Assembly (NCBI GenBank): GCA_016791025.1
Contig: JAEUNX010000098.1
Span: 1-60,511 of the forward strand
Direction of reading: 5' to 3'
Length of the DNA stretch: 60,511 nucleotides
Source: Zoogloeaceae bacterium
GTDB lineage: Bacteria > Pseudomonadota > Gammaproteobacteria > Burkholderiales > Rhodocyclaceae
In this document: piece after piece, positions 24,944-34,912 of the stretch
How the letters are laid out: the number at the start of each line of letters is the position of its first letter
Position numbering within the stretch: the first letter of the stretch is position 1
The notes under the pieces: model-generated
What the model saw: the letters and a program-made list of their open reading frames with translations, nothing else
Databases searched by the model: none
What the model was told of the DNA's origin: nothing
Translations under genes and position numbers: made by a program

Positions 24944-27697
24944 ATGCTTTCGGGCCTGTCCATCGTTCTGGCGTCCCTGGCCTACCTCGGGTTGCTGTTC
25001 GCGATCGCGCATTTTGGTGACCGACGGGCCGACCAAGGCCGATCGATCATTGACAACGCCTATGTATATGGCCTGTCCCTCGCGGTGTATTGCACCGCCT
25101 GGACATATTTCGGCAGTGTTGGGCGTGCCGCGTCGTCGGGAATCAGCTTCTTGCCGGTCTATCTCGGCCCCACTCTCGGGATGGCCCTGGCCTGGCTGAT
25201 TCTTCTCAAGATGGTGCGGATCAGCAAGGCTTACCGTATCACTTCCATTGCCGACTTCATCGCATCGCGATACGGCAAGAGCCACGTGCTTGGGGGTCTC
25301 GTCAGCGTGATTGCTCTGATCGGCACCGTTCCCTACATTGCCTTGCAGCTAAAGGCCGTGTCGAGCGGGATCGATCTCCTGGTACCGGCCGATGATGCGC
25401 TGGCTCACGTTGCAAATGGAGGAGGTTGGTTCGATACCACGCTCCTCATCGCTTTGGCGCTGGCCGCGTTCACCATCCTTTTCGGAACCCGTCACCTCGA
25501 TGCCGCGGAGCGCCATGAGGGGATGGTTGCCGCCATTGCCTTCGAATCCCTGGTCAAGCTTGGCGGCTTTCTCGCCATCGGCATTTACGTCACCTACTTC
25601 CTTTACGATGGGGTGGGAGACATCTTTCGTCGTGCGGCCGAGGACCCGGCCCTGCGCCGCCTATTCACCCTTGCCCATGGAAATGGCGCCTACGGCAACT
25701 GGTTTACTCTGACAGTGTTATCGATGTTTTCGGTCTTCCTCCTGCCGCGCCAATTCCAGGTGGCGGTGGTGGAGAACGTCAATGAGCATCACATCCGGCG
25801 GGCCATCTGGGTGTTCCCAGCCTACCTGCTGCTCATCAACCTCTTTGTGGTCCCCATCGCGCTGGGTGGACTGATGCATTTCGGCGTCGGCGGAGTCGAT
25901 CCCGATACCTTCGTGCTGACCTTGCCCCTGAGTCACGACCATCAGGCCCTGGCACTGCTGGTATTCATCGGCGGCCTGTCGGCGGCCACCGGCATGGTCA
26001 TCGTGGAAACGATCGCCGTGTCGACGATGGTTTGCAACGACCTGGTAATGCCGCTGGTGCTTCGCATTGGCGGCCTAGGCCTGGCGCGCGAGAGGGATCT
26101 GACCGGTCTGCTCCTGACCATCCGGCGGGGGGCAATTCTCCTGATCCTTCTGCTGGGCTACGTGTACTACCAGGTGGCGGGCGAGGCCTATGCCCTGGTC
26201 GGGATCGGGCTCATCAGTTTTGCCGCAGTGGCCCAGTTCGCGCCGGCGCTTCTTGGCGCCATGTATTGGCGCGGAGGCACCCACCTGGGGGCGCTGTGGG
26301 GTTTGTCGGCGGGTTTTTTGGTCTGGGGCTACACATTGTTGCTCCCGTCCTTCGCAAAATCCGGCTGGCTTGACGCGAGCCTGCTGACCGAGGGGCCCTG
26401 GGGCATCGGCTGGCTGCGCCCGGAGCACCTCTTCGGGATGACGGGGCTGGATAACCTGAGTCATGCCCTTTTCTGGAGTCTGTTTGCCAATTGCGGGGCG
26501 TTTCTGGCGGGATCGGCCTTCCGGCCGCCCAACGCGGTGGAAGCGGGACAGGCCACGATGTTCGTGGATGTTGCCCGTCGGACTGCCGGGGTCGGAACCA
26601 GCTTCTGGCGGGGCACTGGCCAGGTGCGGGACCTGGTGACCCTGGTGGGGCGTTTTCTCGGGCCTCAGCGGGCCGAGGACGCCTTTCTTCGTTACGCCCG
26701 GCTGCGAGGCTGGAACAATCTGGACGAAATGGAAGCGGATCCTTCTGTCGTCCAGTTTGCAGAAATTCAGCTGGCCGGTGCCATTGGCAGCGCCTCCGCC
26801 CGGGCGATGGTGGCTTCCACGGTCAAGGAGGAGGTGATTGGTATCGACGAGGTGATGGAGATCCTCGACGAAGCCTCCCAGGTGCGAGCCTATTCCCATC
26901 AACTGGAAGAAAAATCCAGGGCCCTGGAAGCGGCCACGGCAGAACTGCGGGCGGCCAATGAGCGGATGAAGGAGCTCGATCGCCTCAAGGATGACTTCAT
27001 GAGTTCGGTCAGCCACGAATTGCGCACTCCTCTGACTTCCATCAGAGCCTTCTCCGAAATGCTTTGCGAAGATCCTAAAATAGACCTTGAGGATCGGAAA
27101 CGCTTTCTCGGCATCATTGTTTCTGAAACCGTGCGGCTCACCCGACTCGTGAATCAGGTTCTCGATATGGCCAAGATCGAATCCGGCCATGTGGAATGGC
27201 AGAACGCCGAAGTGGATCTGCGCGAGGTGGTAACCCAGGCCGTGGATTCGGTGTCGCAGATGCTCAAGGACCGCGGCCAGGAGGTACGGGTGCAGTTTCC
27301 CGAAATCGTGCCCCTGCTTTGGGCCGATCGAGATCGGCTGGTCCAGGTGGTGTTGAATCTGCTATCCAATGGGTCCAAGTTTGCGCCGAAGGAGGCCGGC
27401 GTCCTTGAGGTGCGGATGACCGCCGATGGCGAGCGAGTGCGGGTGGATGTGAAGGACAACGGGCCGGGAATTGCCGCCGCCGAGCAGGGCTTGATCTTCG
27501 AGAAGTTCCGCCAGGGTGGTGACATTCGCGACAAACCCCAGGGGACGGGCCTGGGGCTTCCGATCAGCCGCCAGATTGTCGAGCACTTCGGCGGTCGCCT
27601 GTGGGTGACCAGCGAAGTGGGTGCGGGCGCGACATTTTCGTTCGAGTTGCCGGTTGGATGGCGCGACGATGCCACGGCCGGTGACAACCAAACATAA
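24944..27697 (+). CDS. CrbS-like hybrid: sodium:solute symporter domain fused to histidine kinase
   Basis: 917 residues. The first about 500 are a sodium/solute-symporter (SSS) fold with some 12-13 helices (SLAVYCTAWTYFGSVG near residue 45, then STMVCNDLVMPLVLRIG near residue 360). A linker of the STAC type follows (about 555-620), then a coiled coil (about 645-680). The HisKA motif SHELRTPLTS has phosphoacceptor His691. The HATPase keeps N-box NLLSNGSKF, DNGPGI and GTGLGLPIS, so the kinase looks active. Homologous CrbS senses acetate-related flux and controls acs in Vibrio and Pseudomonas. It is followed by a receiver, with acs just upstream. Confidence 0.93.
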   Translation: MLSGLSIVLASLAYLGLLFAIAHFGDRRADQGRSIIDNAYVYGLSLAVYCTAWTYFGSVGRAASSGISFLPVYLGPTLGMALAWLILLKMVRISKAYRITSIADFIASRYGKSHVLGGLVSVIALIGTVPYIALQLKAVSSGIDLLVPADDALAHVANGGGWFDTTLLIALALAAFTILFGTRHLDAAERHEGMVAAIAFESLVKLGGFLAIGIYVTYFLYDGVGDIFRRAAEDPALRRLFTLAHGNGAYGNWFTLTVLSMFSVFLLPRQFQVAVVENVNEHHIRRAIWVFPAYLLLINLFVVPIALGGLMHFGVGGVDPDTFVLTLPLSHDHQALALLVFIGGLSAATGMVIVETIAVSTMVCNDLVMPLVLRIGGLGLARERDLTGLLLTIRRGAILLILLLGYVYYQVAGEAYALVGIGLISFAAVAQFAPALLGAMYWRGGTHLGALWGLSAGFLVWGYTLLLPSFAKSGWLDASLLTEGPWGIGWLRPEHLFGMTGLDNLSHALFWSLFANCGAFLAGSAFRPPNAVEAGQATMFVDVARRTAGVGTSFWRGTGQVRDLVTLVGRFLGPQRAEDAFLRYARLRGWNNLDEMEADPSVVQFAEIQLAGAIGSASARAMVASTVKEEVIGIDEVMEILDEASQVRAYSHQLEEKSRALEAATAELRAANERMKELDRLKDDFMSSVSHELRTPLTSIRAFSEMLCEDPKIDLEDRKRFLGIIVSETVRLTRLVNQVLDMAKIESGHVEWQNAEVDLREVVTQAVDSVSQMLKDRGQEVRVQFPEIVPLLWADRDRLVQVVLNLLSNGSKFAPKEAGVLEVRMTADGERVRVDVKDNGPGIAAAEQGLIFEKFRQGGDIRDKPQGTGLGLPISRQIVEHFGGRLWVTSEVGAGATFSFELPVGWRDDATAGDNQT

Positions 27698-27730
27698 GAA
27701 ACGACAATATTCAACGATAGGGGGAAGGCC

Positions 27731-28105
27731 ATGGCCAACAAGATTCTGATCGCCGACGACGAGCAGAACATCGTGATATCCCTGGAGTTTCTCATGAAAC
27801 GCGAGGGCTTCGAGGTGACCGTGGCCGGTGACGGGGAGGAGGCGATCACCCGCATCCGTGAGATCCGCCCCGACCTCGTGCTGCTCGACGTGATGATGCC
27901 GCGCAAGAGTGGCTTCGAGGTCTGCCAGGAGGTCAAGGCCGATGCCGAACTGCAGGCCACAAAGATTCTGATGCTGACCGCCAAGGGGCGGGATACCGAG
28001 GTCGCCAAGGGCCTGGCCATGGGGGCGGATGGCTACATGACCAAGCCGTTCTCGACCAAGGAACTCGTGGCCAAGGTGCGGTCCCTTCTGGGTATGGGGG
28101 CATGA
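27731..28105 (+). CDS. Receiver-only (CheY-like) response regulator
   Basis: 124 residues, a single receiver domain. The acidic pair is Asp9-Asp10, the phosphorylation site Asp53 (in LLDVMMPRKSG), the switch Thr83 and the conserved Lys105 (TKPFS). The protein ends right after the last helix, so there is no DNA-binding or enzyme domain. It lies 33 bases after the SSS-kinase, whose phospho-His it probably accepts, and overlaps the next gene by 4 bases (ATGA). In the described CrbSR pairs the regulator has a LuxR-type HTH; here the output must come from a partner or by phosphotransfer. The overlapping pseudokinase-exonuclease is the obvious candidate partner. Confidence 0.94.
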   Translation: MANKILIADDEQNIVISLEFLMKREGFEVTVAGDGEEAITRIREIRPDLVLLDVMMPRKSGFEVCQEVKADAELQATKILMLTAKGRDTEVAKGLAMGADGYMTKPFSTKELVAKVRSLLGMGA

Positions 28106-30276
28106 CCGAGCGAAAGCTGCTGCCCGTCGCCCTGGCGGTGGCGGCGGCCTACTGGTTTGTCGCGCTGGCCGCCATCGGCGGCATGATGTGGGCAGATTTG
28201 TCGGCAGACGAACGGGGCATTGTCGGTCCCATTCTGGGACGCCGGCTCGAGCTCATGGTAGCGATGGCATTCATCGGATTTGCCGGCGTAGCGCTGGCCT
28301 TGCGCGCCATCCATGCCCACTGGATCGTGGCCACCGGCAAGGTCGCGGAGTCGGCGGGCCTGGTGGTCAATTCCGATTCGGACCGATCTCTCGAGCCTCT
28401 GGGTAATCGCGAACTAAGGGCCATTGTGCGGGTGATCAATGCCCTCCTGGACCAACGCAAGGCGCTGCGTGAGGACGTCAATGTCCAGATTCGGGAGGCC
28501 AAGCGGTCCGTGGAAGAGGAGCGCAATCGCCTGGCGGCGCTGATGTCGGAACTGACCCAGAGCGTGGTGGTGTGCAACCTGGACGGCCGGATCCTCCTGT
28601 ACAACAACCGCGCGCGCCTGCAGTTCAAGGCCTTGTCTGAGGCCCAGGGCGTTGGCGGGGGGGCAGGGGAGCTGATCGGCCTCGGGCGCTCGATCTATTC
28701 GGTCTTCGAGCGCAACCTCGTCAATCATGCCCTGGAGGGTATCCAGCACCGGTTGCGGAAGAACGTGGCCCAGCCCGTGGCCAATTTTGTCACCACCACC
28801 CGGGCCGGCCAGTTGCTTCGGGTCCAGATGTCGCCGGTGTTGACCTTGCAGCAGGGCGAGGGCGGTGAGGAACGGTCAGTAACCGGATTCATCCTGATGC
28901 TGGACAACATCACTCGTAACTTCGAAAGCGAATCCCGCCGCGACCAGATGCTCCACACCTTGACCGAAGGGAATCGCGCCGCCCTGGCCAATGTTCGTGC
29001 CGCGGCCGAAATGCTCGATTACCCTGAGTTACAGGAGGCGTTGCGGGTGCGTTTCCGTAAGGTCATCCGCGACGAGGTGGAGGCGATGAGCGAGCGCCTC
29101 GACCGCACTGCCACCGAGTTCGCCGATAGCCTCAAAACGCGCTGGCCGCTCGAGGAAATGCTGGGTGCCGACTTGGTCGCGGCGGCCCAACGTCGTGTCG
29201 AGGGGCGGCTCAGTTTGCCCACCAAGATCGAGGACGTCGATGAATCCCTGTGGGTGAAGGTGGATAGCTTCTCACTCCTCCAGGCCGTCACCTACCTGGT
29301 CTCCCGGCTTTCCGACGAATTCGAGGTGCGGGAAGTGCGTTTCCGCCTCACCGGTGCGGGGCGTCTGGTGCACCTGGACGTGATCTGGTCGGGCCAGGCG
29401 ATGAGCACCGAGACAGTGATGAATTGGGAACTCGAACCAATGCAGTTTGCCGGCGAGGTCAGCCCGCTCACAGTCCGGGACGTCATCGAGCGCCACGACG
29501 GCGAGATGTGGCTTGAGCGGGAAAAGGTCCGTCATCGGGCTTTCTTCCGGATCCTGTTGCCCATGGCGATTCCCCAGCAGCAGGTGGAAGCCGAGGCCTT
29601 CATGCGGGGCGAGAGCCGGCCGGAATACTACGATTTCGATCTCTTCAACTGGTCGGAGCAGGCCCACGCCCTGGACGACCGCCCGCTGGCGGCCCTGACC
29701 TTTACCGTGTTCGACACCGAGACCACCGGGCTACAGCCTTCGGCCGGCGATGAGATCATCCAGGTGGGGGCAACCCGTATCCTCAACGGAAAGCTGCTCC
29801 GGCATGAATCCTTCGAGCAACTGGTGAATCCCGGTCGTCCCCTGGACCCGGGCTCGGCACAGATTCATGGAATCACTGAGTCCATGCTCGAAGGCCAACC
29901 GACCATCGACACGGTCTTGCCCGCGTTTCATGCCTTTGCCGCCGAAACCGTGCTTGTTGCCCACAATGCCGCCTTCGACATGCGGTTCCTGCAGCTGAAG
30001 GAGGAGCGGACCGGACTGCACTTCGGTCAGCCGGTGTTGGATACCCTCCTGCTCTCCGCGGTGGTGCACCCCAACCAGGACTCCCATCGCCTGGAGGCGA
30101 TCGCCGAGCGTTTGGGCATCACCATCATCGGGCGCCACACGGCCTTGGGCGATGCCATCGTCACCGCCGAGGTGTTTTTGAAGCTGATTCCGCTTTTGGC
30201 GGAAAAAGGGATTCATACCCTTGCCCAGGCCCGGGTTGCCTCCGAGCAGACCTACTATGCTCGCGTCAAATACTGA
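28102..30276 (+). CDS. Membrane pseudo-histidine kinase fused to a DnaQ-like 3'-5' exonuclease
   Basis: 724 residues. Two membrane helices (about 9-30 and 50-70), a HAMP-like and coiled-coil stretch (75-145), a PAS-like domain (145-275), then a kinase-like region. Its DHp segment aligns with the neighbouring kinase helix, but the phosphoacceptor position is Glu289 (TEGNRAALANVRAAAEML), and the N-box asparagines are Tyr398 and Arg402, so it should not bind ATP or autophosphorylate. Residues 533-700 are a DEDDh exonuclease with all four acidic sites and the His: Asp538, Glu540 (FDTETTGL), Asp626 (HNAAFDMRFL), His679, Asp684. Automatic annotation would likely call it polymerase III epsilon, which is misleading. 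Substrate and role are unknown. Confidence 0.88.
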   Translation: MTERKLLPVALAVAAAYWFVALAAIGGMMWADLSADERGIVGPILGRRLELMVAMAFIGFAGVALALRAIHAHWIVATGKVAESAGLVVNSDSDRSLEPLGNRELRAIVRVINALLDQRKALREDVNVQIREAKRSVEEERNRLAALMSELTQSVVVCNLDGRILLYNNRARLQFKALSEAQGVGGGAGELIGLGRSIYSVFERNLVNHALEGIQHRLRKNVAQPVANFVTTTRAGQLLRVQMSPVLTLQQGEGGEERSVTGFILMLDNITRNFESESRRDQMLHTLTEGNRAALANVRAAAEMLDYPELQEALRVRFRKVIRDEVEAMSERLDRTATEFADSLKTRWPLEEMLGADLVAAAQRRVEGRLSLPTKIEDVDESLWVKVDSFSLLQAVTYLVSRLSDEFEVREVRFRLTGAGRLVHLDVIWSGQAMSTETVMNWELEPMQFAGEVSPLTVRDVIERHDGEMWLEREKVRHRAFFRILLPMAIPQQQVEAEAFMRGESRPEYYDFDLFNWSEQAHALDDRPLAALTFTVFDTETTGLQPSAGDEIIQVGATRILNGKLLRHESFEQLVNPGRPLDPGSAQIHGITESMLEGQPTIDTVLPAFHAFAAETVLVAHNAAFDMRFLQLKEERTGLHFGQPVLDTLLLSAVVHPNQDSHRLEAIAERLGITIIGRHTALGDAIVTAEVFLKLIPLLAEKGIHTLAQARVASEQTYYARVKY

Positions 30277-30331
30277 GGGCGGATGACTCGTTCCAACCCT
30301 TCGAGCTTCCGGCTTCGGTCACGCGGAGTGT

Positions 30332-32365
30332 ATGGCTGATTCGGCTTTCCAGCGCCAGCTGCGCCGCTATTACGCCTGGTATGCCGGCGGCTTCGCGGTT
30401 TTTCTGGCCCTGCTCTCGGTCGGCGAATATCTGGGCATGTCCCAGCGGGCCATCGGCCACCTTTTTCTCGTCTTTACCATTGGTATTTATGCCTTCATCG
30501 GAGTAAAGAGCCGGACGGCCGACGTTTCGGAGTACTACGTGGCCGGGCGCCGCGTACCGGCGGTGTTCAACGGCATGGCCACCGCTTCTGACTGGATGAG
30601 TGCCGCCTCCTTCATCGGGCTGGCGGGAACCTTGTATTTTGCCGGTTTCGAGGGCTTGGCCTTCGTCACCGGATGGACGGGAGGGTTCGTGCTGGTGGCG
30701 CTGCTGCTGGCACCCTATCTTCGCAAATTTGGCCAGTACACCATTCCGGATTTTCTTGGTGCCCGCTATCAGGGCAATGCGGCGCGATTGGTGGGGCTGA
30801 TTGCCGCGGTATTGGCAAGCTTTGTCTACCTTGTGGCTCAGATCTACGGCGTTGGGCTGGTGACCAGCCGGTTTGTTGGTCTCGAGTTTGAGATCGGGCT
30901 GTTCGTCGGCCTCGCCGGCATCCTCGTGTGCTCGTTCCTGGGGGGCATGCGGGCGGTGACCTGGACCCAAGTCGCCCAATATCTCATTCTCATCGTCGCC
31001 TACCTGGTTCCGGTGGTGATTCTGTCCTACAAGGTGACTGGCGTCCCGGTTCCCCAGGTGAGTTATGGCCAGGTCCTCCAGAAGCTTGGCGACAAGGAGC
31101 GTGACCTTTTCACCGAGCCCCGGGAAGCTGCGGTGCGGGAGTTGTACCGCCAGCGCGCCGATGAGTTCGCCCACAAGATCGCCGCCCTGCCGGAGTCCAT
31201 GGAGGCCGAGCGCCGGGGTCTGGTCGAGCAGCTCAATCGCATGCGGATCGAGAACGCGCCGGCGCGGGAAATCGCCCACGCCGAGCGAACCCTGCGCGAC
31301 CTCCCCCGGACGCCGGCAGATGCTCGTCAGGCCTGGGAACGCCAACGTCAGGAAAGCCTGGAGCGTTCGGTGGTGCCATATCAACACGCCCAGGCCCACC
31401 CAGGGCGCACGGCGGCGGAATCCGAGATTTCGCGGCGAAACTTCCTCGCTTTGGTTTTCGTGCTCATGGTGGGCACCGCTGCGCTACCCCACATCCTGAT
31501 GCGCTACTACACCACGCCTGGTGTCCAGGAGGCGCGCCGGTCGGTGTTCTGGTCGCTATTCTTCATCCTCCTGCTTTACCTTACCGCGCCGGCCTACGCG
31601 GTCTTTGCCAAGTGGGAGATCTACCAGCATGTGGTGGGCTCCAACGTGGCGATTCTCCCCAGTTGGGTGGCCTCCTGGGGCAAGGTCGGACTGGTGCGCT
31701 TCGAGGACATCAATGGCGATGGGATCCTCCAACTTGCGGAGCTATCCCTGAATACCGACGTGATCGTCCTGGCAACCCCGGAAATTGCCGGCTTGCCTTA
31801 CGTGGTGACCGGCCTGGTGGCCGCCGGGGGGCTGGCTGCTGCTTTGTCCACTGCGGATGGCCTCCTCCTCACCATTTCCAACGCTCTGTCCCACGACCTC
31901 TATTTCAAAGTCGTCAATCCCGGGGCGAGTACCCAGCGTCGGCTGGTGATTTCCAAATCCCAGCTTCTGGTGGTCGCAGTGGTGGCTGCCTGGGTGGCCT
32001 CCCTGAGGCCAGACAATATTCTCTTCATGGTGGGGCTTGCGTTCTCCATTGCCGCGTCAGCCTTCTTCCCCGCCCTGGTGCTGGGTATTTTCTGGCGGCG
32101 GGCCAATCGCTGGGGCGCGGTGGCCGGCATGGTCGCCGGTATTGGAGTCACCCTGTATTACGTGGCCCGCACCCACCCCTTCTTTGGCGGAGGGGCAGAA
32201 CAGGAGTGGTTTGCCATCAGCCCCATTTCTGCCGGGGTGTTTGGCGTGCCGCTGGGTTTCGTGGTGATCGTCGTGGTGAGCCTCCTCACCCCTCCGCCGC
32301 CCCCCGAGGTGCAAGCTTTGGTGGACTACGTCCGCTACCCTGGGCTGGCGAACAAGGTCTCTTGA
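30332..32365 (+). CDS. Sodium:solute symporter (VC_2705 subfamily), probable acetate/monocarboxylate transporter
   Basis: 677 residues, SSS family. Helices begin near residue 15; GVKSRTADVSEYYVAGR near residue 52 and NGMATASDWMSAASFIGLAG near residue 80 are typical of the acetate-permease branch. A hydrophilic, helix-prone stretch of about 130 residues (roughly 235-367, rich in Glu, Arg and Ala) splits the membrane domain, a length feature of the VC_2705 subfamily. Its position after acs, the CrbS-like kinase and the exonuclease fusion supports acetate or related monocarboxylate uptake. The substrate is inferred from context only. Followed by a terminator. Confidence 0.9.
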   Translation: MADSAFQRQLRRYYAWYAGGFAVFLALLSVGEYLGMSQRAIGHLFLVFTIGIYAFIGVKSRTADVSEYYVAGRRVPAVFNGMATASDWMSAASFIGLAGTLYFAGFEGLAFVTGWTGGFVLVALLLAPYLRKFGQYTIPDFLGARYQGNAARLVGLIAAVLASFVYLVAQIYGVGLVTSRFVGLEFEIGLFVGLAGILVCSFLGGMRAVTWTQVAQYLILIVAYLVPVVILSYKVTGVPVPQVSYGQVLQKLGDKERDLFTEPREAAVRELYRQRADEFAHKIAALPESMEAERRGLVEQLNRMRIENAPAREIAHAERTLRDLPRTPADARQAWERQRQESLERSVVPYQHAQAHPGRTAAESEISRRNFLALVFVLMVGTAALPHILMRYYTTPGVQEARRSVFWSLFFILLLYLTAPAYAVFAKWEIYQHVVGSNVAILPSWVASWGKVGLVRFEDINGDGILQLAELSLNTDVIVLATPEIAGLPYVVTGLVAAGGLAAALSTADGLLLTISNALSHDLYFKVVNPGASTQRRLVISKSQLLVVAVVAAWVASLRPDNILFMVGLAFSIAASAFFPALVLGIFWRRANRWGAVAGMVAGIGVTLYYVARTHPFFGGGAEQEWFAISPISAGVFGVPLGFVVIVVVSLLTPPPPPEVQALVDYVRYPGLANKVS

Positions 32366-32382
32366 CCGGGTCGCATGGCTAG

Positions 32383-33798
<1,416 letters not shown>

Positions 33799-33812
33799 GC
33801 CCCGGACGCGCC

Positions 33813-34130
33813 ATGAGTTTTGCCCAGCAGATCAAACAGCTGCCCGGCGTCTCCCATCTGGCTGCCCTGCAACTGTTGGACGCCGACGGGCAGGTGGTGG
33901 CGACCATCGAGAACAAGCCTGGCCAAGCCGGTTCTCTCGCGGTCTACAACCATCTCGCCCAATTATTTGGCCTCATCGGCCCGGACGCGGCGCGGAAGGG
34001 CCTGGAGCTTTACGCCGAACACAGCGAGGACGCTCGCCTGAACCCGGGTAAGCATCCCAACATCGACCGGTTGCTTGGCCTCCTGGAGCGCGGCGAAGCC
34101 CTTCGGGTGAAACAGATTTTCGCCGTCTGA
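33813..34130 (+). CDS. Small hypothetical protein
   Basis: 105 residues, not recognised. Soluble, with no signal peptide or membrane segment. It has an alternating polar/hydrophobic pattern that suggests a compact alpha/beta fold (AALQLLDADGQVVATIENKPG, then a helix with AVYNHLAQLFGLIG) and a basic C-terminal helix (ALRVKQIFAV). It starts 14 bases after purB, so it is probably cotranscribed with it, and converges with dsbC, 29 bases away. Its codon use looks like that of its neighbours, so I take it as real. No function is proposed. Confidence 0.7.
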   Translation: MSFAQQIKQLPGVSHLAALQLLDADGQVVATIENKPGQAGSLAVYNHLAQLFGLIGPDAARKGLELYAEHSEDARLNPGKHPNIDRLLGLLERGEALRVKQIFAV

Positions 34131-34159
34131 CCGGTAGATGGTGGGGGTGAGCCGCCGGC

Positions 34160-34873
34160 TTACTTCTTAAGCTGGGCCAGGGTTTTGTCCAGGTCCGCCA
34201 CCGGAACGTAGCCGCCGATCCGCGAACCGTCGGTGAGGAAGAGGGTCGGCGTGCCCTGGATCCGTAGCTTGCGCCCCAACGCGAGGTTCTTATCGATCGC
34301 ACCTGTGTCACAGGCGGCGGATGGGGGCGTTTTGCCGTCAATCATCCAGTCCGTCCAGGCCTTGGAGCGGTCCTTGGCGCACCAGATGTTCTTCGACTTG
34401 TCCGCGGAATCCGGCGACAGGATTGGGTAAAGGAAGGTGTAGATGGTGGCGTCTTTGATGCCTTGCAGTTCCCGCACCAGTTTCTTGCAGTAGCCGCAGT
34501 TCGGGTCCTCGAAGGTCGCGATGGTCCGGGTGCCATTGCCGCGGACGACCTTGACCGCCTGGTCCAGGGGCAAGGTGTTGAAATCGATGGTGGAAAGCTG
34601 GTTTTGACGCATCTGGGTCATGTTGCGCCGGCTTTTTGCGTCGATGACACTACCGTCGATAATGAAGCTCACCTGATCGTCGGTGTAGACGATCTCGCCA
34701 GACTTGAGCACCACCTCCCAGAGGCCCCCGTAAGGCGTCTTGGTCAGGCTTTCCACCGCCGGCGAGCCGATAAAGCCATCCATCCCCTTGCGGACGCTGG
34801 CTTCATCGGCGTGGGCCGTGGCGGCCAGGGCAGTCAACATCAGGGTACAGATCAGGCGACGGGAACGGGGCAT
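34160..34873 (-). CDS. dsbC: Thiol:disulfide interchange protein DsbC
   Basis: Periplasmic disulfide isomerase, 237 residues. A signal peptide runs to about residue 22 (TAHA/DEAS). The N-terminal dimerisation domain is followed by a thioredoxin domain with the active site Cys126-Gly-Tyr-Cys129 (NCGYCKKL), a second Cys pair (IWCAKDR and SAACDTG) and the cis-Pro loop QGTPTLFLTDG. It needs DsbD for reduction, which is not in the window. It lies downstream of, and on the same strand as, the UbiH-family gene with a 39-base gap, and may be cotranscribed. Confidence 0.96.
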   Translation of the reverse strand: MPRSRRLICTLMLTALAATAHADEASVRKGMDGFIGSPAVESLTKTPYGGLWEVVLKSGEIVYTDDQVSFIIDGSVIDAKSRRNMTQMRQNQLSTIDFNTLPLDQAVKVVRGNGTRTIATFEDPNCGYCKKLVRELQGIKDATIYTFLYPILSPDSADKSKNIWCAKDRSKAWTDWMIDGKTPPSAACDTGAIDKNLALGRKLRIQGTPTLFLTDGSRIGGYVPVADLDKTLAQLKK

Positions 34874-34912
34874 GAAGATCTCCAGAATGACGAACGGGGG
34901 CAGCTTAGGCGT

